Shown here: in pieces, positions 7,095-8,245 of the stretch
Layout: every line of letters begins with the position of its first letter
Position numbering within the stretch: the stretch's first letter is position 1
NCBI GenBank assembly: GCA_003505155.1
Contig: DNYJ01000015.1
Coordinates: 24,047 to 32,291 of the forward strand
Origin: Candidatus Uhrbacteria bacterium
Lineage (GTDB): Bacteria > Patescibacteriota > Patescibacteriia > UBA9934 > UBA10169
Direction: 5' to 3'
DNA length: 8,245 nt
Program-made: the position numbers and the translations under genes
The notes under the pieces: model-generated
What the model saw: the letters and a program-made list of their open reading frames with translations, nothing else
The model's database searches: none
Told to the model about the DNA's origin: nothing

Positions 7095-7338
7095 ACGATG
7101 ATGAGAAAGGCAAAAGCCAAGTCCTGTCGAAGAGGATAAAGCCAAAGCATCTCATCCGAACCTTACAACCCCCGGCAGTACACGCATCTGGCGTGACTAC
7201 GGGGCAGAGCGAGAGAGCCCGAGCCTGGGGTTATAAGGCAGGTGTTGACGTGAAACCGCGGAATACGCGAGTAAACCACGGAAACGCCAAGGCAGGTTTG
7301 TGTATCTCTCAAAAAAAGATAAGCAAACCTGCCTTTTT
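7095..7338 (+). ncRNA. Structured RNA, 5' module ending in a terminator-like hairpin
   Basis: About 244 nt between a strong promoter and a rho-independent hairpin, with no plausible coding frame. Helices seen: GATGAG/CTCATC (7100-7105 with 7151-7156) enclosing two small hairpins; a 12-bp stem with one C.A mismatch, 7161-7172 with 7227-7238, enclosing CACGC/GCGTG (7181-7195) and GGGC/GCCC (7202-7220); then GGTGTT/AACGCC (7241-7246 with 7283-7288) stacked through a GA/GA tandem mismatch on CGTG/CACG (7249-7252 with 7277-7280), capped by CGCG-GAATA-CGCG (7257-7269). Tandem G.A pairs are a typical RNA helix motif. It does not show the hallmarks of tmRNA, RNase P, SRP or 6S RNA. It may be a stand-alone small RNA, a riboswitch-like leader, or the 5' domain of the larger RNA that follows. 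Confidence 0.6.
7289..7338 (+). terminator. Terminator-like hairpin closing the 5' RNA module
   Basis: AAGGCAGGTTTG (7289-7300) pairs perfectly over 12 bp with CAAACCTGCCTT (7324-7335), followed by T to 7338. Inside, TATCT/AGATA (7303-7307 with 7317-7321) adds 5 bp under an A-rich loop. AAGGCAGG also occurs at 7235-7242, so the 3' arm has an alternative partner. Confidence 0.7.
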
Positions 7339-7446
7339 GTTGCGAAGCAACAACCCCTCGAAGCTTTATGCGAAGTGGGGTGTAGGCAAACGTACCTTCT
7401 CCGTTTCATTGGCATGCATACCCGCAAGGGTGTCCCTAAGGTTGAG

Positions 7447-7471
7447 TCCCCAACATAGCTCGTAAGAGCGA
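7447..7471. repeat. Left arm of 24-25 bp inverted repeat with own mini-hairpin
   Basis: TCCCCAACATAGCTC, a GT spacer, then AAGAGCGA; the reverse complement lies at 8186-8209 with only the spacer altered. Within the arm GCTC-GTAA-GAGC is a small hairpin, and in the plus-strand RNA GAGTCCC/GGGATTC (7444-7450 with 7475-7481) can form a second stem around it, so local and long-range pairings compete. Confidence 0.8.
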
Positions 7472-8087
7472 AGTGGGATTCCCAAAGGTGGAGAGAGATC
7501 CAAGCCCATGAGACGGAAAGATATTCTTACACGTCATTTCCGCGGTTTCCATGGAACCTTCCGTGGTTTCCGCGAACAACGTGATACCGAGTGCGCCTGT
7601 GCCTGATTCTCCGGCGAAGCCGGATTGAGTCGGACGCAGTGCAGTCCTTGTCACGAAGAGGGGGGCAGCGAGAGAGACGATGCCCGTTGTGCAGAGGATA
7701 GAGAGTGAGGTTGCGCTCACGATCGAGTCCTCGACCAAGGCATTCTTTCACAATTGGGCTTCACAAGGAGTGATCTGCGAGCCACGGTTCGCGCATCTCT
7801 CGTCCCGACACGACCCATGGCCGATTGTCGGATCAACGAGCGCGCGGCATACGTGTTTGCGGAAACCTCCTTACTTCTTTCGGAGATCGTGAAAACGGTC
7901 TTCGAAGGAAGCATCATGAGATTGCACGAGAGGGAGCAGTTTCGTGATGCTGTTTGAATGTGTCGGGGGACACATTCGAGGGGAAGGATTAACGAGAGGG
8001 AAATCAACTCTATGCTTCAATCACTTGAACTCGGCGCGACGATCGTCGTCGCGTTTGGACTCATATTCGGCGTCGCGTAATCGCCCA

Positions 8088-8138
8088 CCCCTCCTTTTTT
8101 CCTCCGACGGCGGATCCGCCTCTGGCGGAAAGGAGGGG
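8088..8138. repeat. GC-rich palindromic element (REP-like)
   Basis: CCCCTCCTTT (8088-8097) pairs perfectly with AAAGGAGGGG (8129-8138). Inside, TCCGCC-TCT-GGCGGA (8115-8129) is a second hairpin, and GGCGGATCCGCC (8109-8120) is itself palindromic. Neither side ends in a T run, so it is not a standard terminator. The make-up suggests an interspersed palindromic repeat, but only one copy is present here. Confidence 0.55.
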
Positions 8139-8185
8139 ATAAAGTGGTGGTTATGCGAACTTCGATCCGCACTCATCATTTCACG

Positions 8186-8209
8186 TCGCTCTTTGAGCTA
8201 TGTTGGGGA
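8186..8209. repeat. Right arm of 24-25 bp inverted repeat
   Basis: TCGCTCTT, one T, then GAGCTATGTTGGGGA. It pairs with 7447-7471 as 8 + 15 perfect base pairs flanking a small internal loop. On the minus strand it again forms a GCTC...GAGC mini-hairpin, with AAA in place of GTAA: same stem, different loop. No matching target-site duplication flanks the two arms. Confidence 0.8.
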
Positions 8210-8245
8210 TGGTGAGTGTCAATCGGAGCGAGAGAGAAAACGCTT

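Larger units (their letters stand above)
7339..8209 (+). ncRNA. Candidate large structured RNA (identity unknown)
   Basis: About 870 nt without a convincing gene but with helices throughout: 7337-7343/7347-7353; 7353-7357/7377-7381; 7418-7423/7428-7433 (GCAA loop); 7458-7461/7466-7469 (GTAA loop) inside 7444-7450/7475-7481; a nested arm 7530-7534/7579-7583, 7541-7545/7570-7574, 7549-7555/7560-7566; 7603-7615/7619-7633; 7663-7667/7681-7685; 7694-7698/7728-7732 with 7705-7709/7716-7720; 7768-7801; 7805-7810/7826-7831; 7874-7890/7895-7911 (17 bp, GAAA loop); 7911-7925/7936-7950 (15 bp); 7953-7964/7969-7980 (12 bp); 8035-8042/8046-8053. The long stems contain G.U pairs on this strand, which would be A.C mismatches on the other, so the plus strand is the RNA. 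A 23-bp long-range pairing closes the domain. Boundaries are uncertain; it may be continuous with the 5' module. A decayed small gene at 7680-7957 is the main alternative reading. Confidence 0.5.

Noticed and set aside
7095..7500. Possible tmRNA, RNase P RNA, SRP RNA, 6S RNA or group I/II intron
   Set aside because: None of the hallmark segments (tRNA-like ends and tag frame, P4 conserved boxes, the GGAAG SRP apical loop, long 6S bubble, domain V AGC triad) were found on reading.
7508..7606. 32-codon frame MRRKDILTRHFRGFHGTFRGF... with an internal FRGF repeat
   Set aside because: The repeat is explained by the DNA-level arms of a three-part nested hairpin (7530-7583); the possible GGTGGAG site is too far from the ATG.
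7436..7738. 100-codon minus-strand frame starting MVEDSIVSATSLSILCTTG
   Set aside because: No promoter or ribosome site, and it lies antisense to the structured RNA; the composition looks like a shadow frame.
7680..7957. Small open frames with coding-like base use (MPVVQRIESEVALTIESS... in one frame, then MADCRINERAAYVFAETSLLL... in another), possibly one frameshifted gene of about 90 residues
   Set aside because: The frames need a frameshift to join, have no good ribosome site, and run through strong nested hairpins whose G.U pairs point to structural RNA. Kept as the alternative reading of the region.
7717..8007. 96-codon minus-strand frame
   Set aside because: It is antisense to the three strongest hairpins and has no recognisable domain or start signal.
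8012..8080. 22-residue hydrophobic frame MLQSLELGATIVVAFGLIFG..., resembling a small membrane peptide or type I toxin
   Set aside because: The AGAGGG sequence is about 11 nt from the ATG, and the codons for ATIVVA form a perfect 8-bp hairpin (8035-8053) in line with the surrounding RNA structure. Too short to support alone.
8200..8245. Possible start of a gene at the window edge (ATG at 8200 or 8209, reading MVSVNRSERENA)
   Set aside because: Only 12-15 codons are visible and they overlap the right arm of the inverted repeat; no decision is possible.

Overview
The window most likely comes from a Patescibacteria (Candidate Phyla Radiation) genome of roughly 50% GC. The grounds are a eukaryote-like (type II) isoleucyl-tRNA synthetase without a C-terminal zinc finger, a TrmB-type regulator of the sort common in that group, several lineage-specific proteins with few recognisable domains, weak Shine-Dalgarno signals and very tight gene spacing. 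TGA acts as an ordinary stop, so the recoded Gracilibacteria/Absconditabacteria are unlikely. The assignment is inferred from style, not from a search.

Layout. Positions 2-3843 look like one operon: the 3' part of ileS, a methyltransferase-like gene, a short HEAGH zinc-metalloprotease-like gene whose frame is broken at a run of seven G, and a small unknown gene. The operon ends at a rho-independent terminator (3925-3955). A separate 740-residue protein follows (3973-6195), with a GNAT acetyltransferase domain near its C-terminus. A TrmB-like regulator on the minus strand (6141-6956) converges on it, and the two reading frames overlap by 55 bp.

Region 7060-8245 is unlike the rest. It starts with a textbook sigma70 promoter (TTGACA, 17 nt, TATTAT) and contains no convincing protein gene. 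It is packed with helices that can be drawn by hand. A 5' module (7095-7338) has a helix with a tandem G.A motif and ends in a strong terminator-like hairpin. Beyond it, positions 7339-8209 hold further helices, including stems of 17, 15 and 12 bp in a row, GNRA tetraloops, and a 23-bp long-range pairing (7447-7471 with 8186-8209) that would close a domain of about 700 nt. The longest stems use several G.U pairs, which fit a plus-strand RNA and not a minus-strand one. I read this as a candidate large structured non-coding RNA, or a small RNA followed by a large one. I do not recognise it as tmRNA, RNase P RNA, SRP RNA, 6S RNA, rRNA or a group I/II intron.

The TrmB-like gene and the RNA promoter are divergent. 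A TGCCAT-N7-ATGGCA palindrome sits on the regulator's own extended -10, and a third half-site lies just upstream of the RNA promoter. Control of the RNA by the regulator is therefore possible but unproven.
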